Positions 24,994 to 34,955 of a stretch of DNA of 64,000 nt are shown here, in pieces. The stretch's first letter is position 1, and every line of letters begins with the position of its first letter. The notes beneath the pieces were generated by a model. That model saw nothing but the letters and a program-made list of their open reading frames with translations. It was not told the origin of the DNA and ran no database searches. The translations under genes were made by a program, and so were the position numbers. This DNA comes from Gordonia paraffinivorans NBRC 108238 (GTDB lineage Bacteria; Actinomycetota; Actinomycetes; Mycobacteriales; Mycobacteriaceae): contig NZ_BAOQ01000003.1 in NCBI RefSeq assembly GCF_000344155.1, positions 62,001 to 126,000 on the forward strand, given 5' to 3'.

Positions 24994-27486
24994 ATGAACA
25001 GCTCTTCTCCCGCCCCCCTGCTCGCCGGCCGCACCTCGTCTTCCTCCTCGGGTGCGCCTGCTGCCGACGACCGGGTCGAGCGCCTGCTCGACGGGCTGAA
25101 TCCGCAGCAGCGTGCAGCGGTGCTGCACGCGGGAGCGCCGCTGCTGATCGTGGCCGGCGCGGGTTCGGGCAAGACGTCGGTCCTGACCCGGCGCATCGCC
25201 TACCTGCTCGCCGCGCGGGACGTGACGCCGGGGCAGATCCTGGCCATCACCTTCACCAACAAGGCCGCCGCGGAGATGCGCGAGCGCGTCATCGACCTGG
25301 TCGGCCCGCGTGCGGCATACATGTGGGTGTCGACCTTCCACTCCACGTGCGTCCGCATGCTGCGCGCGCAGTCGGGGCTGCTGGAGGGGATGAACTCCAA
25401 CTTCTCCATCTACGACGCCGACGACTCCAAGCGGTTGCTGGGCATGATCATCCGCGATCTGGACCTCGACCCCAAGAAGTTCAGCCCGCGCGGAGTCGCG
25501 GTGGCGATCTCCAACTTCAAGAACGAGCTGGTCACGCCGGAGGGCGCGGCCGCTGCCGCCGGCGAGGACGACCTCGCGGCCAAGACCATCGCCCGCATCT
25601 TCGCCGAGTACCAGCGGCGCCTGCGCGCGGCGAACGCCTTCGATTTCGACGATCTGATCGGCGAGACCGTCGCGCTGCTGCACAACCATCCGCAGGTGGC
25701 CGAGTACTACCGGCGCCGGTTCCGTCACGTGCTCGTCGACGAGTACCAGGACACCAACCACGCGCAGTACGTCCTCATCCGCGAGTTGGTGGGGGAGCAG
25801 ACCACCGCGAGCGGCCTCGAGCCGTCGGAGCTGTGCGTGGTCGGTGACGCCGACCAGTCGATCTACGCGTTCCGCGGTGCGACGATCCGCAACATCGAGG
25901 AGTTCGAGCGCGACTTCCCGGACGCCGAAACCGTTCTGCTGGAACAGAACTACCGGTCGACGCAGACGATCCTGTCGGCGGCGAACGCGGTCATCGCCCG
26001 CAACCCCAACCGCCGCGAGAAGAAGCTGTGGACCGACTCGGGCGACGGCGATCCGATCGTCGGCTACGTCGCCGACTCCGATCGCGACGAGGCCACCTTC
26101 ATCGCCAAGGAGATCGAGGAGCTCACCGACTACTCGATCGGCGGGTCGTCGAGCTTCAAGTACTCCGACGTCGCGGTCTTCTATCGCACCAACACGGGTT
26201 CGCGCGCGATCGAAGAGGTCTTCGTGCGCCACGGCATCCCGTACAAGGTCGTCGGCGGCACCAAGTTCTACGAGCGCAAGGAGGTGCGCGACATCGTCGC
26301 GTACCTGCGCGTGGTCGCCAACCCCGACGACTCGGTGAGCCTGCGCCGCATCCTCAACACCCCGCGCCGCGGCATCGGCGACCGGGCCGAGGCGTGCGTC
26401 GCCGTGCACGCGGAGAACACCGGCCGCAGTTTCTACGAGTCCCTGATCGACGCGTCCGAGGGCAAGGTCGCACTGCTGAACACGCGCGCGGTCAAGCAGA
26501 TCGGCATGTTCGTCGAACTCATCGAGGGCCTGCGCACCGACTTCCTCACGCACTTCGGCGATTCCGACACCGCCGACGCCGACACCGTCGTGCTCGACGC
26601 TACGGAGGAGGCGGCCGACATCGGCGAGCTCGTCGACGCCATCGTGGAGCGGACCGGCTACCGCGCCGAGCTCGAGGCGTCGAACGACCCCCAGGATGGC
26701 GCGCGGCTGGACAACATCAACGAACTCGTCGCCGTCGCACGGGAATTCAGCGCCGACGCGGCACAACTCGACGAGTCCGACGATCCCGAGGTCGATCGCG
26801 AGGGCGAACCCGAACCCGGTTCGCTCGCGGCGTTCCTCGAGCGCGTCTCGCTCGTCGCCGACGCCGATCAGGTGCCCGACGAGGGCGAGGGCGTGGTCAC
26901 GATGATGACGCTGCACACCGCCAAGGGCCTGGAGTTCCCGGTGGTCTTCGTGACCGGTTGGGAGGACGGGCATTTCCCGCACATGCGCGCGCTGGGCGAC
27001 CCGAACGAGCTGAGCGAGGAGCGTCGCCTGGCCTACGTCGGCATCACCCGCGCCAAGCAGCGTCTGTACCTGACGCGGGCGGTCACCCGCGCGTCGTGGG
27101 GGCAGCCGGTGTCGAATCCGGAATCCCGCTTTCTGCAGGAGATCCCGCAGCATCTGATCGACTGGCGGCGCCTGGAACCCCGCCGCGGCATGCGCGGTTT
27201 CGGCGGTTCGACCGGTGGCGTCTTCGGCCGGGACGGCGCGTTCTCCGACTCCGGCTCGTCGTTCGGCCGCGGCCGTTCGTCGTACTCGCCGGACCCGGCG
27301 CGCGGGCGGAACAAGAAGGTGCAGTTGGAGATCGGCGACCGCCACAACCATCCGAAGTACGGGCTGGGCAAGGTCGTCGCGAAGGAGGGGAGCGGCGCCA
27401 CCGAGCGGGTCGTCATCGACTACGGCGGCAGCGCGGGACGCGTCACGCTGCTGACGGCGGGCGGGATTCCGGGCGAGAAGCTCTAG
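24994..27486 (+). CDS. uvrD1: ATP-dependent DNA helicase UvrD1/PcrA
   Basis: Superfamily 1A 3'-5' helicase for repair and replication. 830 residues. Motifs in order: LNPQQRAAVLHAG (Q motif), AGAGSGKT (54-61, Walker A), FTNKAAAEMRERV (Ia), DEYQDTN (249-255, Walker B), GDADQSIYAFRGA (III), NYRSTQTIL (IV), TLHTAKGLEFPVVF (V), YVGITRAKQRLYLTRA (VI). The C-terminal segment from about residue 775 (VQLEIGDRHNHPKYGLGKVV) is the Tudor-like domain found in mycobacterial UvrD1, which binds Ku and RNA polymerase. A 30-residue Ser/Ala-rich N-terminal extension is disordered. TAGCCT lies nine bases before the start. Confidence 0.96.
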   Translation: MNSSSPAPLLAGRTSSSSSGAPAADDRVERLLDGLNPQQRAAVLHAGAPLLIVAGAGSGKTSVLTRRIAYLLAARDVTPGQILAITFTNKAAAEMRERVIDLVGPRAAYMWVSTFHSTCVRMLRAQSGLLEGMNSNFSIYDADDSKRLLGMIIRDLDLDPKKFSPRGVAVAISNFKNELVTPEGAAAAAGEDDLAAKTIARIFAEYQRRLRAANAFDFDDLIGETVALLHNHPQVAEYYRRRFRHVLVDEYQDTNHAQYVLIRELVGEQTTASGLEPSELCVVGDADQSIYAFRGATIRNIEEFERDFPDAETVLLEQNYRSTQTILSAANAVIARNPNRREKKLWTDSGDGDPIVGYVADSDRDEATFIAKEIEELTDYSIGGSSSFKYSDVAVFYRTNTGSRAIEEVFVRHGIPYKVVGGTKFYERKEVRDIVAYLRVVANPDDSVSLRRILNTPRRGIGDRAEACVAVHAENTGRSFYESLIDASEGKVALLNTRAVKQIGMFVELIEGLRTDFLTHFGDSDTADADTVVLDATEEAADIGELVDAIVERTGYRAELEASNDPQDGARLDNINELVAVAREFSADAAQLDESDDPEVDREGEPEPGSLAAFLERVSLVADADQVPDEGEGVVTMMTLHTAKGLEFPVVFVTGWEDGHFPHMRALGDPNELSEERRLAYVGITRAKQRLYLTRAVTRASWGQPVSNPESRFLQEIPQHLIDWRRLEPRRGMRGFGGSTGGVFGRDGAFSDSGSSFGRGRSSYSPDPARGRNKKVQLEIGDRHNHPKYGLGKVVAKEGSGATERVVIDYGGSAGRVTLLTAGGIPGEKL

Positions 27487-27538
27487 GCCGCACCTGCGCT
27501 GTGAGGGAAGCGGAGTCGCGCGCGACCTCGCTTCGGGC

Positions 27539-27562
27539 CGGCGACCTCGATCGAGGTCGCCG
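27539..27562. promoter_or_regulatory. Perfect 24-bp palindrome after uvrD1
   Basis: CGGCGACCTCGATCGAGGTCGCCG reads identically on both strands with no loop; a second perfect palindrome GTCGCGCGCGAC is at 27515-27526. Both are in the 206-bp spacer between convergent uvrD1 and the M23 gene. They could form a terminator cruciform or be a protein-binding site; the lack of a loop favours protein binding. Confidence 0.45.
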
Positions 27563-27692
27563 CTGCGGAATGATGACGGCGGCGATATGGGGCGATATGG
27601 GTTGTGCCTTGCCGACGTAGAGCGGGAAGAGGCGGCGCTCGCGAGGGGGGCCGTTGCGATCGCCCCCGGCAGGGAGCGCGATACGGATGCTT

Positions 27693-28721
27693 CTAGCCGG
27701 TGTAACCGGTCATGCGGACGCCCTTGGACGCCAGCCACGGCACCGGATCGATCTTGGTGGTGCCGTTTTTCCACACCTCGAAGTGCAGGTGCGGGCCGAA
27801 GGAGAAGCCCTCGTTGCCGACCAGGGCGATGACGTCGCCGGCGGTGACCTTCTGGCCCTCGCGGACCAGGACGCCCGAACCTGACATGTGGCCGTACATG
27901 GTGACGGTGCCGTCGTCGGCGCGGACCTGGACCCAATGGCCGTAGCCGGAGGCCGGCTCGGCCTTGATGACGACGCCGTCGGTCACGGCGTGGATCGGGG
28001 TGCCCAGCGGGGCGGCCATGTCGATGCCGCCGTGCATGGAGCCCCAGCGCATCTCGAATGCGGAGGTGAAAGAGTAGGCGCCGAGCGGGATCGGCGAGAC
28101 GAACAGCGGGCGGCGGGCGAGGGCCTCGCGGCGGGCCTCGTCGGCGGCCATCTTCGCGCCGACGGCCAGCTGCTGGTCGAACACGTCCATCTGGTCGCCG
28201 GCAGGCGCGGCTGCCGCGACACCCGGACCGAGGTCGGCCGGTGCGGTCGCGTCGTTGACGGCTGCGGCGTTCACGGGAGCCGTGGCGGGGGCGTCGTCAC
28301 CGCTGCTGCTCACCTGCGAGACGGCGGCCACGGCTGCGCCTGCGGCCATCGCGATGAGGGCGGCGCGACCGCCCTTGAGGGCATTCGGCGGAGCCGCGAC
28401 GCGGTGCTTGCCGCCGCGTCGGGCGCGACGGCCGGCGGGATTGGTGCGGAACGGGAGGGGCTCGGCATCGGCATCGCCGGCCTCGTCCTCGGGAAGCATC
28501 TCGAGGACGTCGGCCTCGGAGCCCTCGACGTCGAACGGCTCGTCGTGCCGGTACTGGTCGAACTCGTGCTCGGGGATCAGGATGTCCTGGGTGATCTCCG
28601 AATGGGTGGGGCGGTAGTAGCCCTTCCAGGTGGACGGAGTCCAGGTGGTCTGCTCGGCGGAGTCGAAGTCGTAGTCGTAGTCGTCGAGATCGGCGTGGAC
28701 GACCGGGATGATCGTGGTCAT
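27693..28721 (-). CDS. M23 (LytM-type) peptidoglycan peptidase
   Basis: 342 residues. Acidic, Tyr-rich cytoplasmic N-terminus (VVHADLDDYDYDFD), basic stretch, one transmembrane helix at about 117-135 (RAALIAMAAGAAVAAV), an Ala-rich linker with a short helical part, then the M23 domain at about 205-342. Zinc ligands His230 and Asp234 (HGGIDMAAPLGTPI) and His313, with His311 (GPHLHFEVW) and His278 also conserved. Endopeptidase on peptidoglycan cross-bridges is the family role. The start is not certain because the ATG abuts its GAGGAG. Position between uvrD1 and sucC matches Mycobacterium (Rv0950c). Confidence 0.9.
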   Translation of the reverse strand: MTTIIPVVHADLDDYDYDFDSAEQTTWTPSTWKGYYRPTHSEITQDILIPEHEFDQYRHDEPFDVEGSEADVLEMLPEDEAGDADAEPLPFRTNPAGRRARRGGKHRVAAPPNALKGGRAALIAMAAGAAVAAVSQVSSSGDDAPATAPVNAAAVNDATAPADLGPGVAAAAPAGDQMDVFDQQLAVGAKMAADEARREALARRPLFVSPIPLGAYSFTSAFEMRWGSMHGGIDMAAPLGTPIHAVTDGVVIKAEPASGYGHWVQVRADDGTVTMYGHMSGSGVLVREGQKVTAGDVIALVGNEGFSFGPHLHFEVWKNGTTKIDPVPWLASKGVRMTGYTG

Positions 28722-29257
28722 CTCCTCGGACCTGACGTCATCGACCAACCCGCCCGATCGGACGCGGCTCGATCCGCCTGAGACACCCGGTCCCGCCAAA
28801 TCGTCCACCTCATCTCTTCGTTGCCGCGGATTCGACGTTGTCGTCTGTAATCCTTTTGTGACCAATCCCTGGGAGCCGACGGTAACGAAATGATTGCGGC
28901 AAGTCCAACGGTGGAATGCCGCGAATCGGAAGTTTGTGAGGCAGGTCACACACTCCGCGAGGTTTCGCCACGGTGTCGAATTCCCGGTTCGGCAGTCTGG
29001 ATGCACTGCCGGGTTCGGGTCATCGCCGGAAAGTATTGTCCACCCCGCGCGGGCGGCGCGCTCGGGCGGGGTGCGGGACGAGAGGAACGTCGCAGGTGGG
29101 GCGTAGTACGACGTACTCGTGAGTAAGTTCGGACCGAGCGAGTGATCTGTTGCACAAGGGCAGGGTGCGTGCGAGGGCGAGATAGGGCACGGGTTTAAAG
29201 TCCGTTATGGCCCGCGTTACACCCTTGGGCGGGCAAATCTACGAGATGGTGAGCTGA
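28722..29257. other. 536-bp divergent spacer between M23 peptidase and sucC
   Basis: Contains the control regions of both genes. The half next to the M23 gene is AT-richer and holds the GTAAT-N6-GTGAC repeat. The half next to sucC has TTTAAAGTCCGTTATGG (around 29193-29210) as a possible -10 area and GGTGAG five bases before the sucC ATG. Short open frames here lack coding character. Confidence 0.5.
28847..28862 (+). promoter_or_regulatory. GTAAT-N6-GTGAC direct repeat, candidate MtrA box
   Basis: GTAAT (28847-28851), six bases, GTGAC (28858-28862). The response regulator MtrA of actinobacteria binds GTNAC-like half-sites in direct repeat with this spacing and controls M23-type cell-wall peptidases in Corynebacterium. 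It lies about 125 bp upstream of the M23 start. First half-site deviates by one base. Confidence 0.35.
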
Positions 29258-30421
<1,164 letters not shown>

Positions 30422-30435
30422 GGGAGCCACGCCAA

Positions 30436-31338
30436 ATGTCGATCTTTCTGAACAAGGACAACAAGGTCATCGTCCAGGGCATCACCGGCGGTGAGGGCAC
30501 CAAGCACACCGCCCTGATGCTCAAGGCGGGCACCAACATCGTCGGCGGCGTCAACGCCCGCAAGGCCGGCACCACCGTGTCGCATGTGGACGCCGACGGC
30601 AACACCGTCGAGCTGCCGGTGTTCGCATCGGTCGCCGAGGCGATGAAGGAGACCGGGGCCGACACCTCGATCGCCTTCGTGCCGCCGAAGTTCTCGAAGG
30701 ACGCCATCATCGAGGCGATCGACGCGGAGATCCCGCTGCTGGTCGTCATCACCGAGGGCATCCCGGTGCAGGACACCGCCTACGCGTGGGCCTACAACCT
30801 CAAGAAGGGTGGCAAGACCCGCATCATCGGTCCGAACTGCCCCGGCATCATCACCCCGGGCGAGTCGCTGGTCGGCATCACGCCGAACAACATCACCGGC
30901 AAGGGCCCGATCGGTCTGGTCTCGAAGTCGGGCACCCTGACCTACCAGATGATGTACGAGCTCCGCGACCTCGGCTTCTCGACCGCCATCGGCATCGGCG
31001 GCGACCCGGTCATCGGCACCACTCACATCGACGCCATCGAGGCGTTCGAGAAGGACCCGGAGACCAAGCTGATCGTCATGATCGGTGAGATCGGCGGCGA
31101 CGCCGAGGAGCGTGCGGCCGACTACATCAAGGCCAACGTGACCAAGCCGGTCGTCGGCTACGTCGCAGGCTTCACCGCGCCGGAGGGCAAGACCATGGGT
31201 CACGCCGGCGCGATCGTGTCCGGCAGCTCCGGCACCGCGCAGGCCAAGAAGGAGGCCCTCGAGGCCGCCGGCGTCAAGGTCGGCAAGACCCCCTCGGAGA
31301 CCGCCGCGCTGGCACGTCAGCTCTACGAGGCCCTGTAG
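30436..31338 (+). CDS. sucD: Succinyl-CoA synthetase, alpha subunit
   Basis: 300 residues. CoA-binding Rossmann domain ([19 protein letters not shown]), [13 protein letters not shown], and the phosphohistidine loop [16 protein letters not shown] with His256 as the phosphorylated residue. GGGAG lies eight bases before the ATG. Co-transcribed with sucC; a strong terminator follows the stop. Confidence 0.97.
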   Translation: MSIFLNKDNKVIVQGITGGEGTKHTALMLKAGTNIVGGVNARKAGTTVSHVDADGNTVELPVFASVAEAMKETGADTSIAFVPPKFSKDAIIEAIDAEIPLLVVITEGIPVQDTAYAWAYNLKKGGKTRIIGPNCPGIITPGESLVGITPNNITGKGPIGLVSKSGTLTYQMMYELRDLGFSTAIGIGGDPVIGTTHIDAIEAFEKDPETKLIVMIGEIGGDAEERAADYIKANVTKPVVGYVAGFTAPEGKTMGHAGAIVSGSSGTAQAKKEALEAAGVKVGKTPSETAALARQLYEAL

Positions 31339-31362
31339 GTCGTACCGACACAGGTCATTCGC

Positions 31363-31408
31363 ACACGAGAAAGCCCGAGCGGGTCCGCCCGCTCGGGCTT
31401 TCTCGTGT
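31363..31408 (+). terminator. Perfect 21-bp stem, 4-base loop, after sucD
   Basis: 31363-31383 pairs exactly with 31388-31408 around TCCG, starting ACACGAGAAAGCCCGAGC. On the opposite strand it can serve the convergent HNH gene. One arm contains CTTT rather than a U tract. Confidence 0.85.
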
Positions 31409-31447
31409 CCTGGACCCGGTCCCGCCGTGCCGGGTCCTGGCGTGCGG

Positions 31448-32536
31448 TCATTCGCAGGCGACGCCGTCGCCGTCCCGGTCGAGCTTCGCGCGGTACCCGG
31501 GTTGACCCTCGTACAGCGGTGCGGCGCCGGCGGCGCGGGCCGCTGCGCAGTTGGGGTAGTACGCCGACGGCGCCTGGACGCCAGGCGTCCCGGCAGGGGC
31601 TTCGGTCGTCGGGGCGTAGAGCCGCGGCGGGGTGTAGGCGGGCTCGGACGTCGGCGTCCGGTGTGCGGGGGCCGCGGTGGACGTTGCGGTGTCACGCTGC
31701 TCGGCCGGCGTGGTGGCCGGGGCCCCGGTGTCGTCGCAGGTCGACAGGACGCGGATGATGGCGTCCTTCTCCGCCTGGGTGACCCACAGGCCGTATTCGG
31801 CCTTCACGTCGACCTGACGGCTCACGTACGCGCAGCGGTAGGCCTTGTTCGGCGGCAGCCAGGTGGCGGCGTCACCCGCGCCCTTCTTCTGGTTGGTCGG
31901 GCCGTCGACCGCCTGCAGGTTGCGGGGGTCGTTCGCGAGGTCGGCACGGCGTTCGGGGGAGAGTTGCTGCGCTCCCTTCTGCCACGCATCCGACAGTGCG
32001 ACGACGTGGTCGATCTGCACCGCCGACGACGTGCCCTGGCCGCGGACGAACGGGATCGTCTTGCCCGTGTAGGCGTCGTGCAGCGTCCCCGAGAGGACGA
32101 CGCAGCCCCTGGTGCCGGGTTTGACGGTGATGTCGGTCAGATCTCGGCGAAGGATGTCGTTGCGGGTGTCGCAGCCGTTGTGTCCGCCCTCGACGTTCAC
32201 GTCGTCGGACCACTGCTGGCCGAACAGGGCCCGGTCGTAGCCGGTCTTCGGTGCGCGTCCCTTGACCGGAAGGGCGTCGAGCTTGGCCAGCGTGGCGGCG
32301 ACGGACGGCGAGGCGGCGGGTGTCGAGGTGGCGGTGGTGATCGCAGAGGGCGTCGAGGGCTCGCCCCGGGCGGACGTGTGTCCGGCGGCGCTGCCTGTCC
32401 CGACCGCCGTGGGCGTCGTGGTGGCGGGATCGGCGAGACCGCAACCGGTGCCTCCGATGACGAGCGCGACGACGGCGGCACCGACCGACAGCCATCGGGC
32501 CGCCGACGGCAGACATGCGTGTACAGATCCGAGCAT
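31448..32536 (-). CDS. Exported HNH-family nuclease with Excalibur domain
   Basis: 362 residues. N-terminal signal with Cys32 in a weak lipobox (GGTGC), a Thr/Ser/Ala-rich linker, then a GmrSD-C/HNH-type nuclease domain at about 85-265: QIDHVVALSDAW (catalytic D-H), NDPRNLQAVDGPTNQKKG and AYRCAYVSRQVDVKAEYGLWV. A Pro/Thr-rich spacer leads to a C-terminal Excalibur calcium-binding motif (YYPNCAAARAAG, ending LDRDGDGVACE). Secreted proteins of this layout are common in actinobacteria and are thought to degrade external DNA. It follows the PAP2 gene on the same strand after 80 bp. Confidence 0.88.
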   Translation of the reverse strand: MLGSVHACLPSAARWLSVGAAVVALVIGGTGCGLADPATTTPTAVGTGSAAGHTSARGEPSTPSAITTATSTPAASPSVAATLAKLDALPVKGRAPKTGYDRALFGQQWSDDVNVEGGHNGCDTRNDILRRDLTDITVKPGTRGCVVLSGTLHDAYTGKTIPFVRGQGTSSAVQIDHVVALSDAWQKGAQQLSPERRADLANDPRNLQAVDGPTNQKKGAGDAATWLPPNKAYRCAYVSRQVDVKAEYGLWVTQAEKDAIIRVLSTCDDTGAPATTPAEQRDTATSTAAPAHRTPTSEPAYTPPRLYAPTTEAPAGTPGVQAPSAYYPNCAAARAAGAAPLYEGQPGYRAKLDRDGDGVACE

Positions 32537-32616
32537 CGTTGACCGAACTCCTCATGAAGCGTCTCGGGTCACATCATGCCCGTGGGTGCCGACAAGGAGC
32601 CGTGCGGCCGCGTCGG

Positions 32617-33492
32617 TCAGGAGTCGGTCGTCACCCGTCGATCGGCTGCGCCCGCCATCTCCCGCAGGCGCGGCGTCCCGTAGATGACGACCGCGGCCAG
32701 GGCGATGATGCCGGCGACCGCGACGATGTCGAGGATGTAGTGATTGGCCGTGCCCACGACGACGAACGAGGTCACCAGCGGGTAGATCACCCCGAGCGCC
32801 CGGACGAGCGGCTTCTTCGCGATCAGGAAGATCATCAGCCCCGACCAGATCGCCCATCCGCAGTGCAGCGACGGCATCGCGGCGAACTCGTTGGTCATCG
32901 ACTGCGGGCCCGGCGAGCCCGATTCCTCCCACCATCCCCACGACGAGGTGACGCTCATGACGTCGACGAATCCGTCGTACATCCGCGGCGGTGCGGTCGG
33001 GTAGGTGTAGAAGCCGACCAGGGCGAGGAGGGTGGTCGCGGCCAGCAACAGCGACGCCTTCCGGTACTCCGTCTGGTGCCGGACGTAGAGCCAGACGGCC
33101 ACGCCGATGGTCACCCACCAGTGCAGCGTGTGGTACTCCAGCGCAGACACCGCCGACAGCAGGTCGTCACCGGCGACCCACTGGTTGACCCGCTGCTCGA
33201 TGTCGATGCGCAGGAACGCCTCGAGGCGCATGATCTCCGAACCGTGTTCGAAGGCCGGCGCGACGTCCTTGCCGCCGGCGTTGCGGACGGCCGAGTAGGC
33301 GCTGTAGACGCCGAGGACGATCGCGATCTCCATCAGCAGTCGCATGACCGCAGTGGGCGAGGGCATCCACGGGCGGCGCGACCCCGGGGACGGCTGGTCC
33401 GACGCCCCGGCGACGTCGTCGCGGGCCGGCCGGACGGTCGCGGAAACGGCGCGCCGGTCCTCGACGGGCCCTCGCGAGGCAACCTCAGTCAT
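32617..33492 (-). CDS. PAP2-family membrane phosphatase/phosphotransferase (Aur1/Ipt-like)
   Basis: 291 residues with about six helices. The PAP2 motif pattern FYTYPTAPPRM, MPSLHCGWAIW and GTANHYILDIVAG is that of the inositolphosphotransferase-like branch, whose members move phospho-head-groups between lipids or onto glycans. The catalytic His residues are in SLHCG and ANHYILD. The start at 33492 follows TACGGT by six bases and makes a leaderless transcript likely. It shares a 17-bp promoter with the GT87-like gene on the other strand. Substrate unknown; an envelope phospholipid/glycolipid role fits the pair. Confidence 0.87.
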   Translation of the reverse strand: MTEVASRGPVEDRRAVSATVRPARDDVAGASDQPSPGSRRPWMPSPTAVMRLLMEIAIVLGVYSAYSAVRNAGGKDVAPAFEHGSEIMRLEAFLRIDIEQRVNQWVAGDDLLSAVSALEYHTLHWWVTIGVAVWLYVRHQTEYRKASLLLAATTLLALVGFYTYPTAPPRMYDGFVDVMSVTSSWGWWEESGSPGPQSMTNEFAAMPSLHCGWAIWSGLMIFLIAKKPLVRALGVIYPLVTSFVVVGTANHYILDIVAVAGIIALAAVVIYGTPRLREMAGAADRRVTTDS

Positions 33493-33509
33493 GTGTGTAC
33501 CGTACATAC
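33493..33509. promoter_or_regulatory. 17-bp symmetric divergent promoter for two leaderless genes
   Basis: The whole spacer between two divergent ATGs. Plus strand: TACCGT (33498-33503) then six bases then ATG (33510). Minus strand: TACGGT (33504-33499) then six bases then ATG (33492). The two hexamers overlap by five bases in TACCGTA and sit inside the palindrome TGTAC-C-GTACA (33496-33506). Each -35 must lie inside the opposite gene. Confidence 0.6.
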
Positions 33510-34955
33510 ATGCTCAGGGTCGGGATCTCGACCCTCGGCCGGGGGCGTGCAGGATGGCCCGCGTGGGTCCTGATGCTCCTGCGAGGGCGGAGGGGACAGA
33601 CACTCGCGTACGCCTGCTTCTTCGTCACCGCGCTGGTCATGCGGAGCGTTTCGGACCTGTCCACCCATCGGTTGTGGGCCGACTGTGCGATCGTCGGGTA
33701 CGGCGTCGCCCTGGCCGTGAGCCTGGTATCCCTGCCGGTGCTGTCCGGTCGACGACGCGCCCGGGTCGCGTTCGGCGCCGCGACGGCCGGAGCGCTGCTG
33801 GTGCCGCTGGCACTGCTGCTCACCGGGCGGTACGGCGTGCAGAACGAGGTGACCATCATCGAGCAGTCCGCCGCTGTCCTGTTGTCCACCGGGACACCCT
33901 ATGTGCACGATGCGTCGACTCTCGATCAGATCAATCCGTACCTGCCCGGAATGGCACTGTTCGGCGTGCCCGCAGTCGTGGCCGGCATGGTCGGGGACGG
34001 ACTCGGGCAGGTCTGGGTCGCCGCGCTGACCGATCCGCGGATCTGGTGTCTTCTCGTCGCGCTCGTGAGCGCGGGCGCGGCGCTGCGTCTGCACCGGGTG
34101 CGGTCCCGGTGGGCGCGGGCGGCGATGTTCCTGTCCCTCCTGTCGCCGACCGTCGCGCTCGAGATGTCCACCAGCGGTGTCGATCTGCCGCTGGCCGGCC
34201 TGCTGGTCCTGGGCATCGCGCTCGCCGGGGCCGGACGGGTGAAGTCGGCGGCACTGGCCCTCGCCGGGGCGCTCGCGCTCAAGTGGGTGGCCGTGATCGC
34301 CGTGCCGGTGGTCGCGCTGCTCGTCCTCCGGCAGGAGGGCCGACGCCGCGCGGCGGTGTTCCTCGCAGTCTGCACGGCGGCGTTCGGGGTCCTGCTCGTC
34401 CCGGCGCTGGTGTCGGTGGTCGACATGCTCGCCCAGGTCGTGCGGTTCCCGGCCGGTGTGGGGGTGGTGGCGACGCCCGCCCGTAGCCCGATGCCCGGCG
34501 TCCTGCTCGCGTCGACCGGCAGCGCGGGACGCGCCTGCGCGCTCGTGCTGCTGGCCGTGGCCGCGACGGCGATCGCGGTGCTGGTGATCCGGCGTCCGCC
34601 GCGCACCGCCGGGCGGGCCTATGTGTACGCCGGCATCGGTTTCGTCGCCTTCTTCCTGCTGGCCCCCACCGGGCGGTTCGGATACATGGTCATCCCGGTG
34701 ATGCTCTTCGGCGCCGCGTACGCGACCTCGCGTCTCGTGAACCGACCGGCGGACAGCGGCGAGCATCCGGCCGTGACCCCGGACGTCGCGCCACCGGATC
34801 ACGCGACATCCGACGCCATGTCGCGGAACGATCACGGCCCATTTCCGCGCCCGTGCAACGAGATGCCGCGTGGGATAATCCGGCGATGTACTCCACTGCG
34901 CAGCCGGGCGCGATGTCCCGATTGGCGGGGGAATCGCTCCGTTTCGCAGGGGTGA
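33510..34955 (+). CDS. Polytopic membrane protein, GT87/mannosyltransferase-like
   Basis: 481 residues, about ten to eleven helices. The loop TPYVHDASTLDQINPYLPGM after the third or fourth helix resembles the GT-C/GT87 (DUF2029) polyprenyl-phosphomannose-dependent mannosyltransferases of actinobacteria, where TxPYxxxxxxFxYPP is usual. ALKWVAVIAVPVVALLVLRQEGRR and PTGRFGYMVIPVML are later family-like segments. The C-terminal ~70 residues are polar and the last 23 codons overlap the next gene. Probably envelope mannolipid or glycan assembly. Shares its promoter with the PAP2 gene. Confidence 0.72.
   Translation: MLRVGISTLGRGRAGWPAWVLMLLRGRRGQTLAYACFFVTALVMRSVSDLSTHRLWADCAIVGYGVALAVSLVSLPVLSGRRRARVAFGAATAGALLVPLALLLTGRYGVQNEVTIIEQSAAVLLSTGTPYVHDASTLDQINPYLPGMALFGVPAVVAGMVGDGLGQVWVAALTDPRIWCLLVALVSAGAALRLHRVRSRWARAAMFLSLLSPTVALEMSTSGVDLPLAGLLVLGIALAGAGRVKSAALALAGALALKWVAVIAVPVVALLVLRQEGRRRAAVFLAVCTAAFGVLLVPALVSVVDMLAQVVRFPAGVGVVATPARSPMPGVLLASTGSAGRACALVLLAVAATAIAVLVIRRPPRTAGRAYVYAGIGFVAFFLLAPTGRFGYMVIPVMLFGAAYATSRLVNRPADSGEHPAVTPDVAPPDHATSDAMSRNDHGPFPRPCNEMPRGIIRRCTPLRSRARCPDWRGNRSVSQG
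34874..34879 (+). promoter_or_regulatory. -10 element GATAAT, leaderless start inside upstream gene
   Basis: GATAAT ends six bases before the ATG at 34886 and lies within the 3' end of the GT87-like gene. Confidence 0.45.

Noticed and set aside
28722-29000. Cyclic-di-AMP (ydaO-type) riboswitch upstream of the M23 peptidase
   Set aside because: Wall-peptidase genes in this group often have one, but I could not find the conserved ydaO core segments; a covariance-model search would decide.
28890-29126. 78-codon open frame in the M23-sucC spacer
   Set aside because: Cys/Arg-rich, no ribosome site, no codon-position bias; most likely chance.
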